Assembly: GCF_000183545.2 (NCBI RefSeq) | Contig: NZ_JH976535.1 | Span: forward strand, 1,985,837-2,049,836 | Reading direction: 5' to 3' | Length of the DNA: 64,000 nucleotides | From: Thermaerobacter subterraneus DSM 13965 | GTDB lineage: Bacteria > Bacillota > Sulfobacillia > Thermaerobacterales > Thermaerobacteraceae | Shown here: positions 9,305-18,388 of the stretch, in pieces | Layout of the letters: each line of letters starts with the position of its first letter | Position numbering within the stretch: the stretch's first letter is position 1 | Position numbers and translations under genes: made by a program | Notes under the pieces: model-generated | Told to the model about the DNA's origin: nothing | Seen by the model: only the letters and a program-made list of their open reading frames with translations | Databases searched by the model: none

Positions 9305-10151
9305 AGCGCTGGAATTCCACGTGGCGCCGTGGATCCAGCACGGCCTGGCCTGGCTGGTGGACCGCGGTGGCGGGTTCTTCCACGGCATCTCCGTGGCCAT
9401 CACCCGCTCGCTGAACACCATCGAAGCCGGCCTTCTGGCCGTGCCCTGGTGGGTATGGATCGGCGGGGTGCTGCTGGCCGGCTGGGCCATCACCCGGCGG
9501 CCCCTGACCGCCCTCACCCTGGCGGCCCTGATGCTGGCCATCGGCGCCTTCGGCTACTGGGAGGCGGCCATCGAGACCCTGGCCATGGTGATCGTGGCCG
9601 TGGCGCTGGCGGTGGCCATCGGCCTGCCCCTGGGCATCGCTATGGCCGAGTCGTGCCGGGTCCACGCCCTGGTGATTCCCGTCCTGGACGCCATGCAGAC
9701 CATGCCCAGCTTCGTGTACCTGATCCCGGTGATGATGCTGTTTCAAGCCCTGGGACCGGTCCCCGGGACGCTGGCCACGGTGGTCTACGCCCTGCCGCCC
9801 GTGGCGCGGCTGGTCGACCTGGGCATCCGGCAGGTACCCGCCGACGTGCAGGAAGCGGCCCGGGCCTTCGGCGCCACCCGCTGGCAGCTGCTGGCCCAGG
9901 TCCGGCTGCCCCTGGCCCTGCCCAGCATCATGGCCGGGATCAACCAGACCACCATGATGGCCCTGGCCATGGTGGTGATCGCCAGCATGGTCGGCGCAGG
10001 GGGCGTGGGCGAGGCCGTGATGCGGGCCATCCAGCGGGTCGACCCCGGCGCGGGGTTCGAATCGGGCTTCACCATCGTGGCCCTGGCCATCGTGATGGAC
10101 CGGCTGTCCCAGGGACTGGCCCGGCGCTGGCAGGTGCCCCGCACCGGCTGA
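9294..10151 (+). CDS. Glycine betaine-type ABC transporter permease
   Basis: A 285-residue integral membrane subunit of the ProW/OpuAB type. It has about six helices and the coupling-helix (EAA) motif EAARAFGATRWQLLAQVRLP, which docks on the ATPase. Other family marks are DAMQTMPSFVYLIP and MVGAGGVGEAV. The start is read as TTG at 9294, overlapping the ATPase gene by 11 bases, because GGAGGGG lies eight to nine bases upstream and this gives the usual N-terminus. The three genes form one operon with the binding protein. The 268 bases after this gene show no recognisable element. Confidence 0.9.
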   Translation: MFPEALEFHVAPWIQHGLAWLVDRGGGFFHGISVAITRSLNTIEAGLLAVPWWVWIGGVLLAGWAITRRPLTALTLAALMLAIGAFGYWEAAIETLAMVIVAVALAVAIGLPLGIAMAESCRVHALVIPVLDAMQTMPSFVYLIPVMMLFQALGPVPGTLATVVYALPPVARLVDLGIRQVPADVQEAARAFGATRWQLLAQVRLPLALPSIMAGINQTTMMALAMVVIASMVGAGGVGEAVMRAIQRVDPGAGFESGFTIVALAIVMDRLSQGLARRWQVPRTG

Positions 10152-10419
10152 AACGGGCAACGCCCGACCGGCGGGCGACGGAACCCCGGCAGCCAACGCG
10201 GCGGGCGGGCGGTTGGACGGCCGGGGCCCGGCTCCACCCGGCGGTGCAGGCCGGCGGGCCAGCTGGTGCGGCGGCAAGGCGGGCCCGCAGGCACCGGCCC
10301 GGGGGCCGCCGGGGCCCGGGCCGGAGAACCAGGAGCCCTCGGATCCCGGGGCGAAGGGCTGAGGGTAACGGGAGCAGCCTCCGGTGAGGCTCCCATGAGG
10401 AAGGAGCACGGCCTGGGTC

Positions 10420-11775
10420 ATGGGCTGGTACCTGCGCAAGAGCTTCCGCCTGGCCCCTGGAGTGCGGCTCAACCTGTCCCGCTCCGGTCTGGGGGTGTCG
10501 GTGGGCACCCGGGGCGCCCGCATCGGCGTCGGCCCCCGAGGAGCTTACGTCCACGCCGGCACCGGCGGGATCTATTACCGCAAGACCCTGGCTCCCCCCG
10601 CCCGGCGCCGGGGCCGCCGCCACCGGGAGGCGGCGCAGGCTGCTCCCGCCACGACCGTGCGGTCGTTCCCCGACGGCCGGGTGGACGGCGGGCCGGCCAC
10701 CGGCGCCCTGGGCTGCCTCGGCCTGGTGCTGCTCCTGGTGGCCACCGGCGTACCGTGGCTCTGGCCGCTGGCCGTGGGCACCCTGGCGGCCGCGCTGTTC
10801 TTGTCCTGGAAGGACGGGCAGCTGGTGCGCACCTGGCAGCAGGCCGCCGCAGCCTGCCAGGCCGGGCGCTGGGAAGAGGGCCGGCGGCTGGTGGAACCCC
10901 TGCTGTCCCGGCATCCCGAGGAGGCGGACCTGTGGCTGCTCTGGGGTCTCATCCTCTGGCAGGCCGGGCAGGAGGCCGAGGCCGCCGGCGCCCTGCTGCG
11001 CATCGACGCCTGCCCCGACACCCTGGGACGGCTGGCCGGGCGCACCCGCACCGCCTGGGAGGTGGAGTTCCGGCCCTGGCCCTTGCGGGTCGAGCTGCCG
11101 TCGGCACCGGGCGTCGACCTGTTGCAGGCGTACCTGCTGGCACGCACCGGCCGCCATGCCGAAGCCCTGGCCCAGCTGGACGGCGCTCTGGCCCTGAACC
11201 CCGGGTTTCATGCCGCCCGGCTGCTCAAGGCCCTGATCCTGGTGGAAGGGCACCGGGGCCGCGAGGCCACGGGTAGCGGGCCGGCCGGTTCGTCCCCCGG
11301 TGCCGGAGCCGCCGCCGGCCCCGGCGCCGGGGCCGGCGACGCCCTGCACCAGGCCGTGGCCCTCTTGCAGGACATCCCCCGGGACGATGCCCTCTATCTA
11401 TGGGCGGTGGCGATCATGGGCCAGGCCTTCCGGGAAGCCGGCCACCCTGACCTGGCGGTGGCCACCCTGAGGACCGCGACCCGCTTCCGGCGCGACCCGG
11501 AGGCATTGAAGGCGATCCGCTACCAGATGGCTCTGGCCTACCGCGACCTGGGCGATCTGCGCCGGGCGAGGGAACAGCTGGCCCGAATCGTCACCGAAGA
11601 CATCGGCTACCGGGACGCCCGGCAGTTGCTCGAACGATGGGGCGGGACCGCCCGGGGCGGCCGGGATCCCAGGCCGGGAGGAGGCGGCCGGGGAGGGCGG
11701 CCCGCCCCGGCCCGCGTCCCTGGCCGGCAAGAACCGGGCGCTGGCCAGGACGAGCCCGCGTCCCGGGGCAGCTGA
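10420..11775 (+). CDS. DUF4236 domain protein with TPR-like repeats
   Basis: A 451-residue protein. Residues 1-60 match DUF4236: MGWYLRKSFRLAPGVRLNLS, SRSGLGVSVGTRGARIGVG and TGIYYRKTL-like endings. A hydrophobic hairpin at about 90-130 (LGLVLLLVATGVPWLWPLAV) probably inserts in the membrane, and a helical TPR-like region runs from about 135 to 415, ending in a Gly/Arg-rich tail. DUF4236 has no known biochemical function; it is often fused to other modules. The ATG at 10420 follows GGAAGGAG at 10400-10407, a somewhat long 12-base spacing. The gene sits between the betaine transporter and trehalose synthase, which suggests a link to osmotic or envelope stress, but that is only context. Confidence 0.75.
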   Translation: MGWYLRKSFRLAPGVRLNLSRSGLGVSVGTRGARIGVGPRGAYVHAGTGGIYYRKTLAPPARRRGRRHREAAQAAPATTVRSFPDGRVDGGPATGALGCLGLVLLLVATGVPWLWPLAVGTLAAALFLSWKDGQLVRTWQQAAAACQAGRWEEGRRLVEPLLSRHPEEADLWLLWGLILWQAGQEAEAAGALLRIDACPDTLGRLAGRTRTAWEVEFRPWPLRVELPSAPGVDLLQAYLLARTGRHAEALAQLDGALALNPGFHAARLLKALILVEGHRGREATGSGPAGSSPGAGAAAGPGAGAGDALHQAVALLQDIPRDDALYLWAVAIMGQAFREAGHPDLAVATLRTATRFRRDPEALKAIRYQMALAYRDLGDLRRAREQLARIVTEDIGYRDARQLLERWGGTARGGRDPRPGGGGRGGRPAPARVPGRQEPGAGQDEPASRGS

Positions 11776-11821
11776 ACCCCCCAGAGGGCAGCCGGCCCGG
11801 AATCCCGAGGAGGTGGTGGCG

Positions 11822-13309
11822 GTGTCCCTGGTGGTGGTGGCGAACCGCGAGCCCCTCCGGCGGGAGGGCGACGGCTGGGTCCCGGCCGTAGGGGGCCTGG
11901 CCACGGCCCTCCTCCCCGTCCTGGAGCGGCGGGGCGGGGCCTGGGTCGCCTGGGGTGAGAAGGACGCCGGCTCCCTGCCCCTTCTCCACTATCCTCCCGC
12001 GGCACCCCGCTTCGCCGTGCACCGGCTCTTCCTGCCGCCGCGGGAAGTGGCCGGCTCGTACCACGGCATGGCCAACCGCACCCTGTGGCCCCTGGCCCAC
12101 TACCTGCTGGACCGGGTGGAGATCCGCCGCGACTTTCTCACCGCCTACCGGTCGACCAACCGCCGCTTCGCCGAGGCCGTGCTCTCCCTGTGGGACGATC
12201 CCCACATCCCCGTCTGGGTGCAGGACTACCACCTGATGCTGGTCCCCGCCCTGCTGCGCGCCGCCCGGCCCCAGGGTCGCATCGGCTTCTTCTGGCACAT
12301 CCCCTGGCCGCCGCCCGAGGTGTGGCAGGTCTTGCCCTGGCTGGAGGAGCTGCTGGCCGGCGTGCTGGGCGCCGACCTGGTCGGCCTTCACACCGCCGAG
12401 TACGTGGACAACTTCCTCGCCACCTGCCGCCTGCTGCCCGGTGCCGTGGTGCGGGGCCAGCGGGTGCTCTGGCAGGGGCGGGCCGTGCGGGTGGAGGCCC
12501 ACCCCATCGGCATCGACACCGCCCGGTTCCGCCGGTGGGCCGCCGAGCCCCGCATCCGGGAGCGGGCCGCCCGCCTTCGCCGTGCCGCCGGCGGCCGGTT
12601 CGTCCTCGTGGGGGTCGACCGGCTGGATTACACCAAGGGCATCCCAGAACGCCTGGCGGCCTGGGAGCGGCTGCTGGAGCAGCACCCCCAGTGGCGGGGC
12701 CAGGCCACCCTGTACCAGATCGCCGTGCCCAGCCGGACGCGCCTGGAGTCCTACCGCCAGCTGAAGCGGCGGGTCGACGAGCAGGTGGGCCGGATCAACG
12801 GGGCCTTCATGCAGGACGGGTGGCTTCCCGTCCGCTACCTCTACCGGGCCTTCCCGCCCCAGGAGCTGGTGGCCTTCTACCTGGCCGCCGACGTCGCCCT
12901 GGTCACGCCCCTGCGGGACGGCATGAACCTGGTGGCCCAGGAGTACGCCTGGGTGACGGAGAATGGGGTACTGGTGCTGTCGAACCTGGCCGGGGCGGCG
13001 GCGGTATTGCCCGAGGCCCTTCGGGTCAATCCCTATGACGTCGACGGGCTGGCCGAGACCCTGCACGGCATTCTGGCGTCGCTGGCGGAGGGGCGCGGCC
13101 GCCGCACCTGGGAGGCGCGGCGGGCCGCCTTGAAGGAGCGGGTGGCCGCCCTGGACGTGCACGGCTGGGCGGCGCGGTTCCTCGCCTCCCTGGAACAGGC
13201 GCCGGCGGTGCCCGCGGGCCCGCCCCGGCGGAGTGCGGCGGCCCCTGGGGCAGCGACGGCGGCCCCGGAAGGCCCCCTGGGCGGCGGCTCCCCGGGCGGT
13301 TCCGCATGA
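11822..13309 (+). CDS. otsA: Trehalose-6-phosphate synthase (GT20)
   Basis: A 495-residue GT20 glycosyltransferase that joins UDP-glucose and glucose-6-phosphate to give trehalose-6-phosphate. Family motifs are present in order: [10 protein letters not shown] and VGGLATAL at the N-terminus, [42 protein letters not shown] (phosphate and nucleotide binding), and [14 protein letters not shown]. The GTG at 11822 is preferred to 11813 because AGGAGG lies eight bases before it while it overlaps the upstream codon. The length is near the family norm plus a short Ala/Gly tail. No otsB phosphatase is nearby. The related glucosylglycerol-phosphate synthase cannot be fully excluded. With the betaine importer upstream, this points to compatible-solute accumulation. 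Confidence 0.88.
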   Translation: MSLVVVANREPLRREGDGWVPAVGGLATALLPVLERRGGAWVAWGEKDAGSLPLLHYPPAAPRFAVHRLFLPPREVAGSYHGMANRTLWPLAHYLLDRVEIRRDFLTAYRSTNRRFAEAVLSLWDDPHIPVWVQDYHLMLVPALLRAARPQGRIGFFWHIPWPPPEVWQVLPWLEELLAGVLGADLVGLHTAEYVDNFLATCRLLPGAVVRGQRVLWQGRAVRVEAHPIGIDTARFRRWAAEPRIRERAARLRRAAGGRFVLVGVDRLDYTKGIPERLAAWERLLEQHPQWRGQATLYQIAVPSRTRLESYRQLKRRVDEQVGRINGAFMQDGWLPVRYLYRAFPPQELVAFYLAADVALVTPLRDGMNLVAQEYAWVTENGVLVLSNLAGAAAVLPEALRVNPYDVDGLAETLHGILASLAEGRGRRTWEARRAALKERVAALDVHGWAARFLASLEQAPAVPAGPPRRSAAAPGAATAAPEGPLGGGSPGGSA

Positions 13310-14424
13310 GAAAGGAGCATTTCCCCTTGCCCAGGACTCCGGACCAGGACGCCCCGTTCCACCCTCTTGGGACCCCGCCGGGGACGCCACCGGCCCCTGC
13401 CCAGGAAGCGACGATCCCATCACCCCAGGAGCCGGACACGAACCGCCGGCCGGCGGGCGGGCGCGCACCCGTGGTGGTGGCCGGCGGCGGCATCGCCGGC
13501 ACGGCCGTGGCCTTCGCCCTGCAGCCCCATGGGCCCGTGCTCCTGGTCGACGACGGCGAGTTCCCGGGTCTGGGCGAAACCCGCACGGCCGTGGGGGTGC
13601 TGAAGGCCGTGGCGGGTCATCCCCTGCTGGACGGGTGGGCCCGCACCACCTGGGATTTCGCCCTGGCCCAGCACCACCACCCCCGCTCCCCCATCCGCCT
13701 GACCTTCGCCGCCCTGAACGGGCGGCCGGATCGCGCCGCCTTCCTGGACCACCTCCTGTTCCTCGACGCCATGCTGCTTTTGGCCCGGCGCAGCGGCCTG
13801 CAGCTGCTCACCCGCGCCCGGGTGGTGGAACCGGTCCTCCGGGGCGGCCGGGTGGTGGGGGTGCGGGTCCAGCGGCCCGGCGGCCCCTGCGAAGCCATCC
13901 CGGCCGCCGCCCTGGTGCTGGCGCCCGGCCCGCGGCCGGACAGCCTGGCCATGGACGGCCTGCCCGGCGGGTTCGCCAGCCGGTTCGTCCGGGTGAAAGA
14001 TGTGGTGATCCCCTTCCGGCTGCCGGAGGGCAGCCGGGCCGAGCCCGCCGTGTACACCCGGCGCTCCCTCATCTGGCAGTTCGTCCTGGGGCCCGAGCCC
14101 CGCGCCCTCCTGGCCGCTGCCCGCCTGGAAGGCGACTGGGCGCCCCCCTCCTTCGACCAGCTGGTGGCCCTGGTGGACGATCTGGTGACCCGCTTCGACC
14201 TGCCGGGCGAGGCGGAGCTGGACCGGACCCGCACCCTGATCGACCTGCGGGGTCCCGGCGGCCTGCCCTTTGCCGGCCCCGTGGCTCCCCTGGGCGGGGC
14301 CGAGGGGCTCTTCGTCCTGGCCGGGCTGGGGCTGGAGGGCCTGTCCCTGGCCCTGGGCGCCGCCCGCCAGGTCGCCGCCGCGGTGACCGCCTACACCGGC
14401 CTGGCCCCATCCCCCATGCGGTAA
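13306..14424 (+). CDS. FAD-dependent oxidoreductase (DAO-like fold)
   Basis: A 372-residue flavoprotein. After a Pro-rich leader of about 50 residues comes the dinucleotide-binding strand VVVAGGGIAGTAVAFAL with a GxGxxG-type loop (GGGIAG, about 60-65). A C-terminal FAD-contact segment (LFVLAGLGLEGLSLALGAA) is also typical. The overall plan is that of glycine oxidase/D-amino-acid oxidase-like enzymes, but the substrate cannot be assigned. Its ATG overlaps the otsA stop in an ATGA arrangement, so translation is coupled to otsA. That is odd, since a trehalose-phosphate phosphatase would be expected here. The true start could be a little downstream of the low-complexity leader. Confidence 0.7.
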   Translation: MRKEHFPLPRTPDQDAPFHPLGTPPGTPPAPAQEATIPSPQEPDTNRRPAGGRAPVVVAGGGIAGTAVAFALQPHGPVLLVDDGEFPGLGETRTAVGVLKAVAGHPLLDGWARTTWDFALAQHHHPRSPIRLTFAALNGRPDRAAFLDHLLFLDAMLLLARRSGLQLLTRARVVEPVLRGGRVVGVRVQRPGGPCEAIPAAALVLAPGPRPDSLAMDGLPGGFASRFVRVKDVVIPFRLPEGSRAEPAVYTRRSLIWQFVLGPEPRALLAAARLEGDWAPPSFDQLVALVDDLVTRFDLPGEAELDRTRTLIDLRGPGGLPFAGPVAPLGGAEGLFVLAGLGLEGLSLALGAARQVAAAVTAYTGLAPSPMR

Positions 14425-14987
14425 GGGCAGCAGGGGCAACCGGCGCTCGGTCTCCTCTGCATCGGGGCCGGCGGCACCGGCGCCCATCGCCCGCCGGACC
14501 CGGCGCCCACCGCCGGCCTCATACCCCACCCACTCCCCGTCGGCCCCCCACCTGCCGACCGTTCGGTCCCACCCTGTCCCGCCCGCCCTCGGCCACCTCC
14601 CCTCCGGTCACCCCGCCACCGCCCGGCGGCACCACCGCCGCCCGCCCGACCCTCATAAGGCCGGTCACCCGACCGAATCCGCTTAGTGAACCGTTCTGGG
14701 GGAACGGCGTCAACCACCCACCGCCACCGCGACCACCCTCGGCACCCAACGGTGGGCACCCGTCCCGACCGGCCGGTCGGTCGAACCGGCCGGCCGGGTG
14801 GCTGCACCCATCTCAGGCCGGCGGCCGTGCACCCCGGTGCCCGGCCGCTGCCTCCGGCCGGGCCGCCGCGGAGGCCTTCGAGGCGAGACCGGCGAGGGGC
14901 AAGGGCACCACCGGGATGCGGCCCGCCCCGTCGCCCGTCCTTTCCCCCAGAAGCGGGCCATCCTGCGGGAGAAAGGAGGGTGACAGC
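14425..14987. other. Noncoding GC-rich stretch
   Basis: The 563 bases between the oxidoreductase and the next gene contain no convincing gene. They are extremely rich in C and G, with several short overlapping inverted repeats (for example CGGTCACCCGACCG near 14661, and GGCCGG repeats around 14770-14800). The only AT-richer spot is near 14680 (CTTAGTGAACCGTTC). A Shine-Dalgarno sequence AAAGGAGGG at 14972-14980 serves the next gene. I could not match the leader to a known riboswitch. Confidence 0.4.
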
Positions 14988-16619
14988 GTGGACAACGCCC
15001 GCATCGCCGGCCGGGGCCACCGGCCCGCCGTCCCGCCCAACCCCGGCGCCCCGGGCGGTACCGGCGCCGCCTGCGTTCCCGGCCGGTCGCCGACGGCCGG
15101 CACCGCCGGCGGCCTTTCGCCCGGCACGGCGCCCGGCCGCCGGGTTCCCCGGTACCGGTGGCGCCGCCGGTGGCAGCCGGCCCTCCCCGCCCTGGCGCTC
15201 CTGCTGGTGATCCTTGCGCTGGTGGCCGCGGGACCTGCCGGTGCCGCCAGCCCCGGGCCCGCCAGCCTGGAAGACCTTCTCGTCCCCGATCGCTACTTCA
15301 TCGTGACCGCCGACGAGATGGTCGGGCGGGGGGCCAGCGTCATGCCCGTGACGGAACCCGGCGCCGGGCCCTTCGAGGTGATCGTGCGGTTCGAGTCGGC
15401 GGAGATCCGCAACCTGGCGCTAACCCAGGATCTCAGCCAGGGCTCTCCCCTGTACCTGCAGATCACCAGCCAGGGGGTGGCCCGGGTGACCGGCACCGCC
15501 ATGCGCACCGACCTCCTGTCCCTGATCGGCACCATCCCGGGGGCTGCCCAGTCCGCCGACCCCATCCGGTTCGTGCTGGACCTCCTGGAAAGCGGCGGGC
15601 AGGTCACCCTGCGCGTGCGCGACATGGGCATGCGGGCCACCTGGATGCACACCGGCACCGCCGTGCTGCCGGGATCGGTCCTGCGCTTCGTCACGGACCC
15701 GGCCGAACTGGCCCAGCGGGACCGCATCCAGCGGGTGGAGCGGCAGGCGGCGGCGCTGCACGGCAGGTACCGGAACCCGGACGACCTGCGCCGCGATGGG
15801 CAGCGGCAACAAGCGGGGACAGGATCCGCCCTGCCGCTACCTTTGCCGAACCTGCCCTTGCCCCAACGGCCCGGACCCGAGATCCCGTCGGCGCCCCTTC
15901 CGGACCTGCCGCTGCCCAGGCCGCGGATTCCCGTCCCCGATGTGCCCGGCGTGCCGCTGCCGCCTGAGACCCGGGAGCTGGTGAACTGCCTGGAAGAGGC
16001 GCTGGACCGGGATCCGCTGTCCCTCCTGGACCTGGAGGCGCTGCGGCAGGGGGATCTGGCGGCGGCCCTTAAGCCCCTGCGCCACCTGGATCCCCAGGCC
16101 GTGGCGGGTTGCCTTGGGGAGGAACCGGCCCCAGAGGCCGGCTCGCCAGGGGCGCCGGGTTCGGGCCCGACCCGGCAGGGTTCCAAGCCGGCCCTTTCAC
16201 TGCCGGTGCAGCCCCAGCTTCCCGACCTGACCCCGGCCCTGGCCTGTGTGGCCCAGTCCCTGGACCTCTCGGCCGGTGCCCTCCAGCCCCTGGCCGGCGA
16301 TCCGTCCCTGGCGGCGGCGGAACTGGTGGGCGGCCTGGTCGAGCACCGCCTGGTGGAACCGGAGGAGCTGGGTCCGGTCACCCTGCAGCTGGCCCGGGAT
16401 TGCGGCCGCTACTGGCCTGACCTGGATCGCCTGGTCACCAGCCTGCTGGGAGGAACCGGCTCGTCCGGCCCGGAGGCAGCGGGTCAGGACGGGACCGCCC
16501 ATACCAGCGGAACCGGTTCAGGAACCCCAGCCGGCGACGGCCAGGGCGGCCTGCTGCCCCTGCTAGGAGGTCTTCTGGGCTCGGCGGGGCTGGGTGGACT
16601 GCTGCGCAAGGGGCCGTGA
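14988..16619 (+). CDS. Membrane-anchored or secreted protein with a DUF6230-like region
   Basis: A 543-residue protein. A cationic Pro/Gly-rich N-terminus (1-62) leads into one hydrophobic segment (about 63-87, ALPALALLLVILALVAAG) that is a signal peptide or anchor. Residues about 98-245 resemble the neighbouring DUF6230 protein: GxGxxxMPVT, then NLALTQDL, LQITSQGVARVTGTAM, and a final VLPGSVLRFVTD. A Pro/Leu-rich stalk (about 280-325) follows, then two helical segments each with a conserved-looking Cys (LVNCLEEALDRDPLSLLDLE; LACVAQSLDLSAGALQPLAG) and a Gly/Leu-rich C-terminus. The GTG at 14988 is set by AAAGGAGGG eight bases upstream. The function is unknown. The pair with the next gene suggests a two-component surface structure. 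Confidence 0.65.
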   Translation: MDNARIAGRGHRPAVPPNPGAPGGTGAACVPGRSPTAGTAGGLSPGTAPGRRVPRYRWRRRWQPALPALALLLVILALVAAGPAGAASPGPASLEDLLVPDRYFIVTADEMVGRGASVMPVTEPGAGPFEVIVRFESAEIRNLALTQDLSQGSPLYLQITSQGVARVTGTAMRTDLLSLIGTIPGAAQSADPIRFVLDLLESGGQVTLRVRDMGMRATWMHTGTAVLPGSVLRFVTDPAELAQRDRIQRVERQAAALHGRYRNPDDLRRDGQRQQAGTGSALPLPLPNLPLPQRPGPEIPSAPLPDLPLPRPRIPVPDVPGVPLPPETRELVNCLEEALDRDPLSLLDLEALRQGDLAAALKPLRHLDPQAVAGCLGEEPAPEAGSPGAPGSGPTRQGSKPALSLPVQPQLPDLTPALACVAQSLDLSAGALQPLAGDPSLAAAELVGGLVEHRLVEPEELGPVTLQLARDCGRYWPDLDRLVTSLLGGTGSSGPEAAGQDGTAHTSGTGSGTPAGDGQGGLLPLLGGLLGSAGLGGLLRKGP

Positions 16620-16727
16620 GGCACCGGGCAGAGGAAGCCGTCCCTGCCCGGCCCCCCGCCCCGGCATGACGAAGCCTGGACGGCAGGGTGAGCGGATCAG
16701 TACGTGGCATCAGGGAGGGGAAGACCC

Positions 16728-17282
16728 ATGTCGTATGCCGTGACCACCGGGACCTTCTCCCGGCGCCGTTTCTGGGTCACCTTCGGCATCTCCATGGCCG
16801 TGTTGGGCGCCATGCTGTTCGTCATGATGTCCCAGGGCATCGCCCTGGCGGCCCCGCTGGCGGGAATCGGCGGGGTCATGCTGGAGTTCGACCGGCTGGA
16901 AGGCACGGGCTTTCAGATGTTGCCCGTCACCAACGACACCGACAAGGCGGCGGGCGTGCCCATGGCCCGGGCCAAGATCGACCACCTGGTGATCACCAAC
17001 CTGCACCTGTACAAGGACCTCAACGTGGGCGGCAAGACGGTGCGGGTCTCCATCACTGCGTCGCCGGTAGAGATCAGCGGGCTGGTGCAGGACATGACCT
17101 ACCAGGAGGCCGGCTCCATCTCCTTCAACCAGCAGACGGTCGACGAGCAGCGCGGCAGCAGCCCGCTGTCCATGACCGCACCCGATGTGGTGATCGAGGA
17201 CGCCAGGATCGTCGCCCACTACCTGTTCCAGAACAAGGCCAAGCTGCCCGGGATGAAGCTGGAGGTCAAGGTGATCGACTGA
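16728..17282 (+). CDS. DUF6230 family protein
   Basis: A 184-residue protein with one N-terminal hydrophobic segment (residues about 12-40, FWVTFGISMAVLGAMLFVMM) and a compact beta-rich domain outside. Conserved stretches such as MLEFDRLEGTGFQMLPVTND, IDHLVITNLHLYKDL and KLPGMKLEVKVID match the DUF6230 family, otherwise known mainly from actinobacteria, where it sits beside DUF6114 membrane proteins. The function is unknown. The ATG at 16728 is preferred over GTG 16704 because GGGAGGGG lies eight bases upstream. It follows the 543-residue gene by 108 bases and is probably co-transcribed. A hairpin terminator (17345-17385) closes the unit. Confidence 0.75.
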   Translation: MSYAVTTGTFSRRRFWVTFGISMAVLGAMLFVMMSQGIALAAPLAGIGGVMLEFDRLEGTGFQMLPVTNDTDKAAGVPMARAKIDHLVITNLHLYKDLNVGGKTVRVSITASPVEISGLVQDMTYQEAGSISFNQQTVDEQRGSSPLSMTAPDVVIEDARIVAHYLFQNKAKLPGMKLEVKVID

Positions 17283-17344
17283 CGGGCGAGCCACCATCGG
17301 CCATCCAGGCGGGCCACCGGTGGAGCCGCCCCTCAACCCCCTGC

Positions 17345-17385
17345 AAGGCCGCGGGCCGGAGCATGATGCCCCGGCCCGCGGCCTT
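17345..17385. terminator. Hairpin terminator between convergent genes
   Basis: Perfect 15-bp arms (AAGGCCGCGGGCCGG and its complement) flank an 11-base loop. The hairpin lies between the DUF6230 gene (+) and the molybdenum hydroxylase operon (-) and can serve both. T-runs are short. Confidence 0.65.
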
Positions 17386-17479
17386 CCGCCCTCCCCGGAC
17401 GGCACCGACCACCGGCCACCGCCGGCGACCGGTACCCCCCTGCACCCGAAGGGCCGGTGCCAAGCCCGGCCGCCCATCT

Positions 17480-18388
17480 TCAGTCGGCGGCCATGGCCCC
17501 CTCCCCGCCGGCCCGCTGCCAGGCTTCTTCCAGCGCCCGGCGGGTGTACACCCGGGCCAGATGGGCCCGGTACTCGGCGGAGGTCAGGGCGTCCCCGTCC
17601 ACGTCCACGCCTTCCACCGCCCGCTGGGCGGCCTCCGCCAGAAGCTCCGCCGTGGGGACCCGGCCCGTGAGGTGCTCTTCCACCGCCGACGCCCGGTAGG
17701 CCGCCCCCGTCACCCCGTTCAGGGCCACCCGGACCGCGGCCGCAGCCCCCTCCCCGTCCCGGGCCACGGCGGCGGCGACGCCCACCAGGGCAAAGTCGGA
17801 AGCCCGGCGGGCCATCTTCAGGTAGCGGTACCCCCAGCTCCATCCCCGGTCCCCGCCGGCAGCCGCCGGAATGCGGACGGCCGTCACCACCTCATCCGGC
17901 TGCAAGGCGGTGATGAAGGGGCCGAAGAAGAACTCCCCCGCCGGGATCGTCCGCCCCCCGCCGGGCCCGGCCACTTCGATCTCCGCCTCGAGCGCCAAGA
18001 GGGCCGCGGGGTAGTCGGCCGCAGGGTCGGCGTGGGCGATGCTGCCGCCCAGGGTGCCGCGGTAACGCACCTGCATGTCGCCGATCACCCCGGCCACTTC
18101 GGACAGCAAGGGCGCATGCCGGCGGATGGTGGCGTCCGTCGTCACCTGGTGGTGGGTCGTCAGGGCCCCCAGGCGCAGGGCGCCGTCCGGTTCCACCGAG
18201 ATCCCGGACAGTTCCCGGACCCGGCCCAGGTCGATCAGGACCTGGGGCTGGGCCAGGCGCAGCTTCATGGCGGGCAGCAGGCTGTGCCCGCCCGCCAAAA
18301 GCTTGGCCCCGTCGCCGTACTGCGCCAGCAGCCGGAACACCTCATCCAGGCTTTCCGGCCGGTGATAGGCGAAGGCGCTGGGGATCAC
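17480..18388 (-). CDS. Molybdenum hydroxylase FAD subunit (CoxM/XdhB-like)
   Basis: A 302-residue FAD-binding middle subunit of the xanthine dehydrogenase/CO dehydrogenase family. The FAD loop appears as KLLAGGHSLLPAMKLRLAQP near residue 30, and the second FAD contact as RGTLGGSIAHADPAADYP near 105. The GTG start at 18388 overlaps the large-subunit stop by four bases (GTGA) and follows a GGGAGGGG site. It would pass electrons from the iron-sulfur subunit to an external acceptor. Last gene of the S-L-M operon; length is normal for the family. Confidence 0.88.
   Translation of the reverse strand: MIPSAFAYHRPESLDEVFRLLAQYGDGAKLLAGGHSLLPAMKLRLAQPQVLIDLGRVRELSGISVEPDGALRLGALTTHHQVTTDATIRRHAPLLSEVAGVIGDMQVRYRGTLGGSIAHADPAADYPAALLALEAEIEVAGPGGGRTIPAGEFFFGPFITALQPDEVVTAVRIPAAAGGDRGWSWGYRYLKMARRASDFALVGVAAAVARDGEGAAAAVRVALNGVTGAAYRASAVEEHLTGRVPTAELLAEAAQRAVEGVDVDGDALTSAEYRAHLARVYTRRALEEAWQRAGGEGAMAAD

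Noticed and set aside
13233-14987. Upstream extension of the 543-residue gene back to 13233
   Set aside because: It overlaps otsA and the FAD oxidoreductase in another frame, and the strong ribosome site at 14972 sets the start at 14988.
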